From JAHFUA01 sp963808725 (GTDB lineage: Bacteria; Acidobacteriota; Terriglobia; Terriglobales; Acidobacteriaceae): a stretch of DNA of 64,000 nt. This document shows, one piece after another, positions 35,534-44,770 of this stretch; the first letter of the stretch is position 1; the number at the start of each line of letters is the position of its first letter. A program made the position numbers and the translations under genes. The notes beneath the pieces are model-generated. The model saw nothing but the letters and a program-made list of their open reading frames with translations. It had not been told where the DNA came from and did not search any database. Where the stretch lies: assembly GCA_963808725.1 (NCBI GenBank), contig CAWEGO010000001.1, positions 558,001 through 622,000 on the forward strand, read 5' to 3'.

Positions 35534-36438
35534 ATGCCAACCATTGTTGCACCACCACGCATCGGACTTCGTAACATCCTGTTTGCCACTGATCTGGACA
35601 TGTCTGCGCAAGCAGCCCTGTTTTGTGCCGTGGACCTGGCTCGCCGCTACGACGCGGCGCTGTACACCGTTAACGTAATGCCGCACCTGCCGTTTGTGGA
35701 GGCGGCGGAGCCCGATCCGGAACAGCTCAAGCTGGCCGCAATGAAGAAGCTGGCGGCGCTGGCCGGGCCACTCAACGGCGTTAAGCACAAAGAACTGATC
35801 GAACAAGGCGAAGTCCCGGATGTGCTCTCCAGGCTGGTCGAGGCGAATGACATCGATCTGATCGTGATCGGGACCGGCGCCCGCACCGGACTGGATAAGC
35901 TGCTTCTGGGATCAATCGCGGAGGAAGTCTTTCGCACCGCGGCTTGCCCGGTGCTCACGGTGGGACCGCACGTCAGCCACTGGGAGATCGATGGCAACCT
36001 GCGGCACATCCTCTATGTCACGGACTTCGGGCCGGAGTCGGTGCATGCGCTGCCCTATGCGCTCTCCTTCGCGGAGAGCAACAAGGCGCGCCTGACCCTG
36101 CTGCATGTGTTGCCCGAGCCCGGTGTTCCACTGGCCGAGCCGGAGCCCGGGACCATGCCCGTGCTCGATCCCAGTGCGGTAGTGGCCACCGGCGAGAAAC
36201 AGCTTCGTGCCCTGATTCCTGAGGGCCTCGCGCTGTGGCATGAGCCGGAGTACCTGGTGCAGTTTGGGCCACCCGCAGAGACCATCCTGCGGATTGGCGC
36301 CAAAAACGTCGACCTGATCGTGCTGGGCGTGAAACGGCCAGCGGCTTGACCAAACACCTGGGCGCGGGCGTGGCCTACAAGATTGCCGGCCAAGCGCTCT
36401 GCCCGGTGCTTTCAGTCGGGTACCGCTATCGCGGGTAA
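35534..36438 (+). pseudogene. tandem universal stress protein (C-terminal frameshift)
   Basis: Two UspA domains in tandem (about 10-150 and 155-300). Domain 1 has ILFATDLDMS and DLIVIGTGARTGLDKLLLGSIAEEV; domain 2 has ILYVTDFGPES and DLIVLGVKRP. The open frame stops at 36349, but a one-base deletion at about 36337-36341 would restore SGLTKHLGAGVAYKI...CPVLSV to the stop at 36438, which completes the expected last helix and strand. Either a real truncation or a sequence error. ATG 35534 has AAGGAGG upstream. Confidence 0.82.
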
Positions 36439-36531
36439 GGTATGTCTGGGAAGACTTTAACGTTCCGGCCAAGGTGAAGGAGCACGCGGTAGCTTGAACC
36501 TGCGTGTAGTTTGCGATTCGGGGAGTAGGTC

Positions 36532-38140
36532 TTAGCCTGGATCTGCTCCCCTATTCTTGCTTTCCCCGCCGGGGAGTTTCTGGGTGAGGGTGCCGGCGAT
36601 CGACTCGAGGTTTTCGGCGAGGGCGGAGCGCCATTCGTCCACGGAGTGCTGTGCCGCCTGCGCGATTTCCCGCCCGAACGCGGCAGCGATCTCCGCCGCG
36701 TGCGCCTGCCAGCGATTCCCGTACCGTGCTCTCGAGATCGCGCCGCAGCCCGCGCAGACGTTCCGCCGCCTCATCCGCGTCCTCGCGCAACTGCCGCGCT
36801 TGCCGCCCAGCCTGCTCCTGCAGTTGTTGCACGGCCTGGTCGCGAAGTTTTTCCACCGGCTCCGCGATCATCTCCACCGCCATGTTCAGCCGTCCCCGAA
36901 TCTGTCCCGTGGTTTCGACCAGCGCGTCATGGAACGTCTTCTGGAACTCCGCGGCGCTTTCCCGGAACCAGTCGTCGACGCTGTCCTTCTCTTCCAGCAA
37001 CGCGCGCGCCTGAGCCTGGCAGCGCTCGCTTTCCCTTTGCAGCGTGCCCAGCAAGGAGAGCACTTCCTGGCGCAGATCGCTGGCGCGGTCGAGCATCGGT
37101 CCCAGGCGCTGGTCGAGATCGGCTTCGGCGCGCTCGGCCTGGCTCTCGACGCCGGACCTGATTTGCCTTTCCAGCTCGGCCGCGCAGCGTGCCGCCAGCT
37201 CGTTCGCAAACTGCTCCAGCTCTTCGCGCTTGGCTTCGGTGGCGGCGAGTTGCGCGCTGGCCGCCCCGCGCTCGCTGCGTAGCAAGTCCGCCGCCTCGCG
37301 CAGTTCGTCGGCCACCATCCGGCCGCGCTGGTGCAGAGCTTCCAGCTCGCGGGCGAGTTGGTCGGAGATCTCCGCGCCCGCCCGGGCCAGCGCGTCCTCG
37401 ATGGCAGTCGCGATCGGCTCCTGAATGCGCTGATGCACTCCTTGCAGCGACGACTCCAGGGTCTCGCGGACTTGCGCCTGCGTCCGCTGCTGCGCGCCGG
37501 CAAGCTGCTGGCGAACCTCGCCGGGCACGGATTCGAACGCGGCCATCCGCTGCTGCAAGCGGGCGATCGCGTTGGCCTGGAAGGTGAACTGCTCCTGGAC
37601 CGACTCGGAGAGCATGGCGAACAGTTCTTCGCGCGCCAGCGCAAGAGTCTCCTGCTGCGCGACTGCAAACTGTTGGCGAACCGCGCTGGGCAAGGATTCG
37701 AGCGCCGCCAGCCGCTGCTGCACCGACTCGGCGAGCACGGCGCCGCGGGCCGCATCGAAGCGTTGCCAGTCCTCAGGAGAAGGCGTCAGACCCCAGGTGT
37801 TGCCGGGTTTGTCCATTTCGATTCCCGCCACCCAACTGGGCTGGTTCCCATCGATCGGCCGGCAGCGCACGATCCGCGCGGTCGCCTCGCGGCCATTGCT
37901 GGGGGCTTGGTCTTCCTCCAGGATGGCCGGCGGTGGGATGACGCGCAGCCGCACCGCCATGCCGATCTCCAGCGGCTGGGGCACCTTCGCCGCACAACCG
38001 TGCGCGTTCACGTTCAGGGTTTCACACGGCAGCGAGAAGGGGATGGCCTGGCCGAGGCTGCTGACTACGATGGGAAGGCGTGCACGCACTCGGGTGCTGC
38101 GCCGCGTCAGGGTCTGGGATGTGGGACTGCCCTCCGTCAT
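36532..38140 (-). pseudogene. PilZ domain plus long coiled-coil protein (C-terminal frameshift)
   Basis: About 535 aa. The N-terminal PilZ domain (about 10-125) has RRSTRVRARLP for c-di-GMP binding, but its second motif is NVNAHGCA instead of D/NxSxxG. About 380 residues of Glu/Arg/Gln-rich coiled coil follow with repeated QQRLAALESLP-type units. The frame changes at about 36710-36717; reading the other frame gives WQAHAAEIAAAFGREIAQAAQ and the stop at 36532. The uncorrected tail (GGDRCRVRAGNRAGG) is clearly out of frame. ATG 38140 follows TTGAGGAA. Possibly a c-di-GMP-responsive structural or motility protein. Confidence 0.75.
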
Positions 38141-38258
38141 TTCCTCAATGGCTAAGTTAACCGCGCTCGCCGGGAAACGCGTAGCGACTTCCGCAGCGGG
38201 TATACGACTCAACAACAGAGCGCATCCGGCGCCGCGCTAGCTTTTCTGGTTCAAAGCA

Positions 38259-38891
38259 TCACTGGGGAGAAGTCTTGGGCTGGCTGGCGGCCGGGCGACG
38301 TTTGCGGTGCGCCGGCATGAGCTCCAGGACCACGGCCGCGGGATTGGTTTGCTGTGTGACCGAATAATCCAAGCGCTCCTTTAAGTCCAGCACCACGCGC
38401 ACGGTGTCCGCTTGGGTTTGCGCCAGCCGGATGTCGGAGACCCCGCCTTTGTTCACCAATATCTTGCGAGCGAGCTCCGGCGTCAGGTGCGCGCCATGCA
38501 GGTCAACATAGACGCGATCGGGGTGGCCGAGCCGGTGCGCATCATAGGGAACGATTTGATTCAGGGTGATGGTGAGTTGCAGGTTGCCTTTGACAAGTTG
38601 CGGATCGATCCGCTGCACCGCCGGCTGGCTGCTGTTGCTGACGGCTGGCTTTTCGCTGACGGCCGGCTTTTGCACGGAGGGGGCAGCAGCGGTGACCGGC
38701 GCCGGCACCAACGTCGGCGGTTTTCTTTTCGTAGCGGCATATCGATAGGCCACGATGCCGGCGACGGCGCCCACCAGCAGGCTGAGCGCTATCGCCAGGC
38801 CGGCCAGGGGAATGCGGACTCGCACGCCTTGCTCGTTGTTCTGCTCATCCTCCGGATACTCGTTCTGATGCAGGGCGCCCATGGGACACAC
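38259..38891 (-). CDS. AMIN-domain membrane-anchored protein
   Basis: Protein of 210 aa. A short cytoplasmic N-terminus leads to one membrane helix (LAGLAIALSLLVGAVAGIVAY), a Pro/Ala/Val linker and a C-terminal AMIN-like domain (about 100-195: LTITLNQIVPYDAHRLGHPDRVYVDL, VSDIRLAQTQADTVRVVLDL). AMIN domains bind cell-wall material or localise secretins and amidases. The basic tail (RKRRPAA) is unusual. It may start at 38891 or 38882. It runs in the same direction as the PilZ gene. Confidence 0.75.
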   Translation of the reverse strand: MCPMGALHQNEYPEDEQNNEQGVRVRIPLAGLAIALSLLVGAVAGIVAYRYAATKRKPPTLVPAPVTAAAPSVQKPAVSEKPAVSNSSQPAVQRIDPQLVKGNLQLTITLNQIVPYDAHRLGHPDRVYVDLHGAHLTPELARKILVNKGGVSDIRLAQTQADTVRVVLDLKERLDYSVTQQTNPAAVVLELMPAHRKRRPAASQPKTSPQ

Positions 38892-39217
38892 CGCCTAGTT
38901 TCCACCAGCATAGCAAGTTGTGAACCGCCTTCCTGTTGCCTATCCGGTGTACCGACGGTTACCTCGGTGGGATTCGCCGGCAGGATCAAAGGTTTGCCCT
39001 TCCGCATCGTGCCCGGAAATCGCCCCCGCGGTGCCATTGCCCATAAAGCCTTCACGTATCTTTAGTCCCGGGTCGCGATAGGAATCCGCCGACGATGACA
39101 CGATAGTAACCTCCCTCCCGGACATGTACGGGTCGGGCATGTCCGGCCTCCTTCCGTAACTTTCCCGAAACAGGCAGGGCGGTTAATTTCGCCCAAGGCA
39201 GTTTGTGAGGGAAGAGC
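38892..39217. other. gene-free region with hairpin
   Basis: 326 bp between the divergent AMIN and TonB genes. CCGGACATG (39118-39126) pairs with CATGTCCGG (39138-39146) around an 11-nt loop. I see no gene. Confidence 0.5.
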
Positions 39218-40244
39218 ATGCAATTCAGTTTGCTCAATGAGCGCCAGCGCGACCAGGGTCCCCTTGGGCTGAGCTTGGTTCTGCACATCGGCGCCGTGAT
39301 TCTCGCCATCCTGCTCCCCCTTGTCCACCCGGAAATGGTGCTGCTGCCGCAGCACCATTACGAAGTGGTGACCCTGTACGCGCCGCAGGAGTACAAACCC
39401 GCACCGGTGAAGGTGGATCTGCCCAAGCCTAAGCCCATGCTGATAAAGCCCCTGCTGGCCAAGGAATTCCCCAAGGTTGTGCTGCCCCAACGCAAAACCG
39501 AGGCGCGCGAGATCCGCGCCCCCAAGGTGGCCTTCAAGGAGCCCCGTCCGGAGCTGATGCCTGCGGCCAGGAACACCATGCCGCGGCTGGTGCCCTCGGT
39601 CAAGACGGGCGTGCTGACGGGCAGCTCGGCGCCGGTTACCGTCAAAGCCCGGGTAGCGAAGGTGCAGACCGGCGGCTTCGGCGACGAGAACGGCGTGAAC
39701 CCCTCGCCGAATTCCGATGGCAAAGGACACATGGTGATGGCGCGTCTCGGGTCGTTCGATCTGCCACCCGGACCCGGTTACGGCAACGGATCGGGCGGGG
39801 CCAACGGCATCCGCGGAACGGTCAAGAGCGCCGGCTTCGGCAACAGCATCGCCGGTCCCGGACAGGGCGGCGGCCAGGGTGGCAGCCCCCATGGCGGGGT
39901 GCGCCCGGCGGGATTCGTTACCACCGCCGCACCCGAGGTTCCCCATGCCCGCCCGCAGGTGGAGGAGCCCCGGCTGACACCGGTGGAGGTCATGTCCAAG
40001 CCCAATCCCATTTACACCCAGGAAGCGCGTGACCTGAAGCTGGAAGGCGAGGTGCTTCTGCAGGTGGTGTTTGCCGCAGGTGGACAACTGCGTGTGGTGC
40101 GGGTACAGCGCGGCCTCGGCCATGGCCTGGACGAAGCCGCGATTCGCGCCGCGCAGCAGATCCCGCTTCAAACCGGCCCTTCGCGATGGCCAGCCCTACG
40201 ACTCGGTGGCCACGCTGCATGTCCGATTCCAGTTGGCGTATTGA
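39218..40244 (+). pseudogene. TonB-family energy transducer (C-terminal frameshift)
   Basis: Inner-membrane protein of about 341 aa after correction. One N-terminal helix (LSLVLHIGAVILAILLPLV), a Pro/Lys-rich and Gly-rich periplasmic spacer, and a C-terminal TonB domain (PVEVMSKPNPIYTQEARDLKLEGEVLLQVVF). The frame is lost after AAQQI at about 40161; skipping one C in the CCC run gives RFKPALRDGQPYDSVATLHVRFQLAY and a stop at 40244. This places the stop 22 nt before the peptidase start, whereas the uncorrected frame would overlap it. The start is ATG 39218 with GAGGGAAGAG upstream. Confidence 0.83.
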
Positions 40245-40266
40245 TATTCGTGGTTGTGAGGATGCT

Positions 40267-41949
40267 ATGCGAGCTTTGAAGATTGCAGTTGCCGTACTCA
40301 TGCTGGCGGGGGCGGGCCTGGCCCAGACTACTTCCGCGCAGAACAGAACAGTGGACCAGGTCGTCGATCGGGTAGTGCAGCAGGAAGCCGCTTTCATGGA
40401 CTCGCTGCGCGCCTACAGCCCGCTGGTTGAGACCTACATCCAGGAGACGCGTGCCGACAAGGAACTGGGTTCAGTTCCGGAGCGCGACCACTACTTCCTG
40501 GCCAAGGCGGACTTCAGCCGGGGCATCCGCGACCGCGTCTTCATCGGCGGCGCTGCCAACAGCGGACACCGGCTGGCGTTCATCTCCAAGTTGTATACCA
40601 ACTCCTTCACTATGAACTTTGTCGAGGCCGGCTTCCTGCAGGGGATCATCCTCGACACCGGCGGCTTCGACCAGAGCCACTACAAATTTGATTTTCTGCG
40701 CCGCGAGTTCCTGGGCGACGTGCGCTGCATCGTGTTCGACGTCAGCCCCCGCCAGGGCAGCGGCCAGGGACGCTTCCTGGGCCGCATCTGGGTCGAAGAC
40801 CAGAGCTACCACGTGGTGCGCTTCAGCGGCGTGCGCGTGAACGCGCCCAAATTCCGCTACTACTTCCACTTCGATAGCTGGCGCGTGAACATGGGTCCGG
40901 GAGTCTGGCTGCCCGCTTACGTTTACACCGAAGAGAACGATAAGGAGTTCGGCGGCGTCCATCATGCTCAGTTCAAGGCGCAGACCCGCCTCTGGGGCTA
41001 CAACCTGAAGAACGCCAACCGTGAAGATGAGATGACCAGCGTGCTGGTGGAAGCGCCTACTGCCGTGTCCGATCACAGCGAGCAGTCGCAGGATCGTGGT
41101 CCGGTGGAGGCCCTGCACGCCTGGCAGCGCCAGTCGGAAGAGAACGTGCTCGAGCGCATGGAGCGCGCCGGCCTGCTGGCCCCGCGCGGCGACGTGGAGA
41201 AGGTGCTCGAAACCGTGGTCAACAATATCCTGGTCACCAACAACCTCGACATTCAGCCGGAGGTTCGCTGCCGCGTGCTGCTTACCGCCCCGCTGGAGTC
41301 GTTCACCATGGCTCACACCATCGTCATCAGCCGGGGTCTGATCGACACCTTGCCGGACGAGGCCAGCCTGGCCATGATCCTGGCGCATGAACTCGGCCAC
41401 ATCACCCTTGGGCACGCCATCGATACCCGCTGGGCCTTCAGCGACCGCATGATCTTCTCCGATGACCAGGCGTTCAGCCGGCTCGACTTTCGCCGCAGCG
41501 CGGCGGAAGAGCAGGCCGCCGATCAGAAGGCCGTCGAACTGCTGCAGAAGTCGCCGTACGCCGGCAAGCTGAGTGAAGGCGGGCTGTTCCTGCGCACTCT
41601 GGCATTGCGCAGCCAGGTACTGCCCAACCTGGTGAGCGCGCACCTCGGCAACCGCCTGGCTCTGGGCAATCAGGTGGTGCGCCTGCAGACCGTGGCGCAG
41701 TCGGCGCCCGAACTGAAGCTGGCGCAGGCCGACCAGATCGCCGCCCTGCCTCTGGGCGCTCGCCTCAAGGTTGATCCCTGGACCGATCGCGTGGAAATGA
41801 TGAAGAGCAAGCCCACCGCGGTCACCTCGGCGCGGGAGAAAATGCCCTTCGAGGTGACGCCGTTCATGCCCTTCCTCACCCGCAGGCCGTCGAGCGTGGC
41901 CCCGCCTTCGGGAGGCGTAGCAGCGCAGGTGGTTCCGGAGAACCGCTAA
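40267..41949 (+). CDS. M48-family metalloprotease, secreted
   Basis: Zn-dependent peptidase of 560 aa. Signal peptide (IAVAVLMLAGAGLAQ), a 300-residue N-terminal domain of mixed beta structure, then the M48 core with HELGH at 374-378 and the downstream Glu-Asp segment EEQAADQKAVELL. The length is greater than typical BepA-like enzymes because of the N-terminal domain, which resembles an outer-membrane lipoprotein-sorting fold (FVEAGFLQGIILDTGGFD). ATG 40267 has GAGGATG upstream. It is likely co-transcribed with the TonB protein. Confidence 0.82.
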   Translation: MRALKIAVAVLMLAGAGLAQTTSAQNRTVDQVVDRVVQQEAAFMDSLRAYSPLVETYIQETRADKELGSVPERDHYFLAKADFSRGIRDRVFIGGAANSGHRLAFISKLYTNSFTMNFVEAGFLQGIILDTGGFDQSHYKFDFLRREFLGDVRCIVFDVSPRQGSGQGRFLGRIWVEDQSYHVVRFSGVRVNAPKFRYYFHFDSWRVNMGPGVWLPAYVYTEENDKEFGGVHHAQFKAQTRLWGYNLKNANREDEMTSVLVEAPTAVSDHSEQSQDRGPVEALHAWQRQSEENVLERMERAGLLAPRGDVEKVLETVVNNILVTNNLDIQPEVRCRVLLTAPLESFTMAHTIVISRGLIDTLPDEASLAMILAHELGHITLGHAIDTRWAFSDRMIFSDDQAFSRLDFRRSAAEEQAADQKAVELLQKSPYAGKLSEGGLFLRTLALRSQVLPNLVSAHLGNRLALGNQVVRLQTVAQSAPELKLAQADQIAALPLGARLKVDPWTDRVEMMKSKPTAVTSAREKMPFEVTPFMPFLTRRPSSVAPPSGGVAAQVVPENR

Positions 41950-41955
41950 CACAGC

Positions 41956-42046
41956 GGCGTTCGGCGGCTTTTGCGCCTGTGCTGCACCCTCATGATTTAC
42001 AGGGCCCCGAGGGTTCAGCGCAGGCGCAAGGCCGCCGAAACTTTTT
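41956..42046 (+). terminator. large hairpin with T run after the M48 gene
   Basis: GTTCGGCGGCTTTTGCGCCTGTGCTG (41959-41984) pairs almost fully with 42016-42041, followed by CTTTTTC. This is a rho-independent-type signal 10 nt after the peptidase stop. The right arm is also nearly identical to the 3' coding end of the GDH-like gene at 43343-43375. Confidence 0.65.
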
Positions 42047-42087
42047 CGTTGACGCGGTATGCTATGCTGACCGCATGTGAAACGCCC

Positions 42088-42453
42088 ATGATCGTCTGGG
42101 AAAGAAAAGCAGCTCCGCTGCTCTTACTTGCGTTCAGCCTCTCGCTCTATGCTGGCGAGAAGCCGATAACGGGAACACTTCCTCTCACGGTTGAGGAAAC
42201 CACAACTGAAACGCTACCGAATGGGCAGACGATGCTTGTTGCCACGGCGCGTGCGCCCAACGCAAGCATTTTCACCTTGAAGTGTTCTACCACCGAAGGC
42301 CGAAAGCACTGCGCGCCCTTAGTTCCCGGCTTCGTTCAGTTCGAGATACACTCTGAGCCGGGTGAGAAGGGCAAGCAGAAGGCTGCAACCATCACCCCTC
42401 CCGGCCAGCAGCTTCATTACTTCGTGGTGGGCGTCAAGAAGAAAGCAGACTAG
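42088..42453 (+). CDS. secreted hypothetical protein
   Basis: Protein of about 121 aa: signal peptide (APLLLLAFSLSLYAGE), then a beta-rich mature part with two cysteines (LKCSTTEGRKHC) likely joined by a disulfide. I do not recognise the family. Starts at 42064 or 42088 are both possible; 42088 places the signal peptide best. The next gene follows after 10 nt. Confidence 0.6.
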   Translation: MIVWERKAAPLLLLAFSLSLYAGEKPITGTLPLTVEETTTETLPNGQTMLVATARAPNASIFTLKCSTTEGRKHCAPLVPGFVQFEIHSEPGEKGKQKAATITPPGQQLHYFVVGVKKKAD

Positions 42454-42463
42454 GTAACCTTCG

Positions 42464-43120
42464 ATGTTCTGCCGTCGTTGCGGAACCGAGCTACCCGACG
42501 ACGCGCTGTTCTGCGTGAAGTGTGGTCACGCACTCCCCGCCGCTGGCACATCCACGTCAACGTCAGCCGAAAGCACAGCGGCGGCGGCCGCGCCAGCACC
42601 GGAACCGGCATCACCGATTCCGCAAACGCAGCCCAGGCGGCATGCCGCGATCTACATCCTCGTGCCGCTGTTACTGCTGGTGGTCGTGTTGGCGCTATAC
42701 AAACTGCTCAACACGCCAGAGCAGGGCGGCGGAACCCAGTTGCAACGGGCTACCTCCCAGCAGTACACGATGACGCTGCCCAATAGGACTTTGCCCGTGC
42801 AGCCGCGTGGCCTGAACGCGACCAAGTTTGTGATCCCGGAAGGTGCCTTCGACGTGCGGATGGAAGGGCATTTCAGCGTGTCGGGCGGCCCCGGCGACGA
42901 CATCGAGGCTTATGTATTCGACGATAGTTCGTTCACAAGCTGGCAGGACCGCCATGTCGCGGTTCCCATATATAGCAGCGCAGGCCGCGTCAGCGATGGC
43001 GACATCAAGATCACACTCCCGGCAGGACCGGGTATGTACTGGATCGTCTTCAATAATAGATTTTCGCTGCTGTCTGCAAAGACAGTCGAGGCGAACGTGA
43101 CCGTGTACTACAGCAAGTAG
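42464..43120 (+). CDS. zinc-ribbon membrane protein
   Basis: Protein of 218 aa. The N-terminal zinc ribbon has CRRCGTELPDDALFCVKCGHALP. An Ala/Pro/Ser linker leads to one membrane helix (AAIYILVPLLLLVVVLALYKLL) and a beta-rich extracytoplasmic domain (VIPEGAFDVRMEGHFSVSGGPGDDIEAYVF...VEANVTVYYSK). The last part resembles jelly-roll or GOLD-like fold proteins. Presumably the ribbon is cytoplasmic and the C-terminus outside. No partner is obvious. Confidence 0.75.
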   Translation: MFCRRCGTELPDDALFCVKCGHALPAAGTSTSTSAESTAAAAAPAPEPASPIPQTQPRRHAAIYILVPLLLLVVVLALYKLLNTPEQGGGTQLQRATSQQYTMTLPNRTLPVQPRGLNATKFVIPEGAFDVRMEGHFSVSGGPGDDIEAYVFDDSSFTSWQDRHVAVPIYSSAGRVSDGDIKITLPAGPGMYWIVFNNRFSLLSAKTVEANVTVYYSK

Positions 43121-43345
43121 TTGGGGGTGGCCCACCCTAAAGCGTCAAGTGAGCAGAATTCCTGATACCCAGTCAGAATCTCGAGGGTGCCCCATCCTAA
43201 CGTCGTGCTTTTCGACGTTAGGGTGGGGTAGTTGACCCCCTCGTCCGCGGGCAAAATCACAACGCGAAGAGATCAAAGTCAAAATCCCCACCCTTGCCAA
43301 CAACAGGCAAGGGTGGGGCACCCCTCGAGACCCATCTCACGCTCA
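43121..43345. repeat. TAACGTCG hairpin repeat, copy 1
   Basis: CCCATCCTAACGTCG (43191-43205) pairs with CGACGTTAGGGTGGGG (43213-43228). The flanks include GGGGGTGGCCCACC, CCTGATACCCAGTCAGAATCTCGAGGG and, at 43288-43320, a second hairpin CCCCACCCTTGCC/GGCAAGGGTGGGG. The core and flanks recur at four more places up to 50.6 kb. Confidence 0.85.
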
Positions 43346-44614
43346 ACGCAGGCGCAAGGCCGCCGAAGCTTTTTCTATCGCCGCCAGCAACGCTCCCCGG
43401 CGCAGGTTGACGTTGTAGCGCTGTGCCGCTCGCCGCGCCTCGTGGTATGCCGCTTCGATCCGCTGCCGAATGTGCTGCTCCACACCGTTGACCAGGAAGT
43501 TTTCGTGTCCCAGGTTGAGGCTCCATTCGAGACACGCGGCGGCGGTGGCCCCCGCGCCTGCGAGCAGGGCGGGAACGGCGACCGCGCCGTGCTCCTCCAG
43601 GATATGCTCTGCCGTCCGCGTGATCGCGCCCGCGACCGCCTCGATCACCAGTGGCGCGCGGATACGGGCGGCGTTAGCCGCCATCGCCTGGTGGGGCGCT
43701 GCGGCCAGCACCAGCACATCACAATCGATTTCCAGCACCTCGGCATTCGGCATCGGCTCGGCGGAGGGAAATCCGAGAAGCATGCCGTTGTTCGCGATCC
43801 ATTCCAGCAGCGCCGGCACGGCCAGCCCCTCAGGAGACTGCACTCCGCCGGAGACATCGGCCGCGGCCACCAGCCGGGCGCCGGCATCATCGAGAAGACG
43901 CGCCACCGCTGATCCCGTCCGACCCATCCCTTGCAGCGCAATGCGCAGCCCGGAGAGCTTGCGCCCGCTTTCCTCGACCGCCATCGCCAGCGTGTTGAAC
44001 AGGCCTTGTGCGGTGGCATCGGCGTGGCCGGGCAATCCGAAAAGCACGCCTGGCTTGCCCGCGACCGCGCCGGGCTCCAGGTGCCCAACGGCGCGAGCGT
44101 GCGCGTCCAGCATCCACGCCAGCACCTGCGGGTTCGAGCCCAGGTCCTCCATGAGCACGTCGGTTCCGGGCCCGAGGGTGCCGCGCAGCGCTTCCACGTA
44201 GTCCTTGCTCAGGCGCCGCAGCTCGCGTTCGGAAAGCTTTGCGGAATCGCACACCACCGCGCCCGCAGCCCCGCCGAACGGGACATCCAGCAACGCGCAC
44301 TGCCAGGTCATGTTCATGGCCAGGGCGCGCGTCTCACTGAGCTGGGTATGCGGCGAGAAGCGGACTCCGCCCAGCAGCGGCCCGCGGGCGTTGCTGTGCT
44401 GCACGCGGAAGGCGGTGACATTGAGCGCTTGTCCGTTGTCGCGTACCAGCACCAGGTTGGCAGTGATTTCCCGCTGGGGATGGCGGAGCCGTTCCACCAC
44501 CCAGTCTTCCAGATCGAGCGCCCGCGCCGCTTCTTCCAATTCCAGGGTGGACTCAAGGTAGGCGTCGAATTCTTCTTCGATCGCGGCCAGCGGCAGAAGA
44601 TCGTGGGTAGTCAT
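43343..44614 (-). CDS. glutamate dehydrogenase-family protein lacking active-site lysines
   Basis: Protein of 423 aa with the two-domain Glu/Leu/Phe/Val dehydrogenase architecture. The catalytic region is recognisable (GPLLGGVRFSP, ALAMNMTWQCALLDVPFGG, EDLGSNPQVLAWMLD), and so is the NAD domain (ALQGMGRTGSAVARLL). However, all three conserved lysines are replaced: KGGIR reads L81-GGVR, MTWK reads MTWQ105, and GGAKGG reads GGAA117GA. Asp157 is kept. It is therefore unlikely to deaminate amino acids and may be a pseudoenzyme or bind another ligand. It lies downstream of the NrfD/ferredoxin genes across an octamer repeat. Confidence 0.85.
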   Translation of the reverse strand: MTTHDLLPLAAIEEEFDAYLESTLELEEAARALDLEDWVVERLRHPQREITANLVLVRDNGQALNVTAFRVQHSNARGPLLGGVRFSPHTQLSETRALAMNMTWQCALLDVPFGGAAGAVVCDSAKLSERELRRLSKDYVEALRGTLGPGTDVLMEDLGSNPQVLAWMLDAHARAVGHLEPGAVAGKPGVLFGLPGHADATAQGLFNTLAMAVEESGRKLSGLRIALQGMGRTGSAVARLLDDAGARLVAAADVSGGVQSPEGLAVPALLEWIANNGMLLGFPSAEPMPNAEVLEIDCDVLVLAAAPHQAMAANAARIRAPLVIEAVAGAITRTAEHILEEHGAVAVPALLAGAGATAAACLEWSLNLGHENFLVNGVEQHIRQRIEAAYHEARRAAQRYNVNLRRGALLAAIEKASAALRLR

Positions 44615-44631
44615 GACCGTTCTCCTTTCTC

Positions 44632-44770
44632 CGATCGGGTCATCCGGGAATTTTCGGATCGGGTGACCGGGCCATCGGGTGATTGATTGAGACCGGATTC
44701 GATGACCCGATGACCCGATCTCCCGATGACCCGATTCCTAGTCCCGATCTCCCGATCACCCGATCCCGTC
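44632..44770. repeat. GATGACCC/GATCACCC octamer repeat array, copy 1
   Basis: Degenerate tandem octamers (CGATGACC, CGATCTCC, CGATCACC and their complements) fill the gap between the NrfD-like stop and the GDH-like start. The same octamers occur at 58712-58803. Confidence 0.8.

Noticed and set aside
36532..36774. Separate 80-aa gene on the minus strand
   Set aside because: Its sequence continues the coiled coil of the PilZ protein after a one-base shift and has no ribosome site of its own.
40471..41952. Long minus-strand reading frame of about 493 codons
   Set aside because: Antisense to the M48 protease with its intact HELGH site; the translated sequence has no family features.
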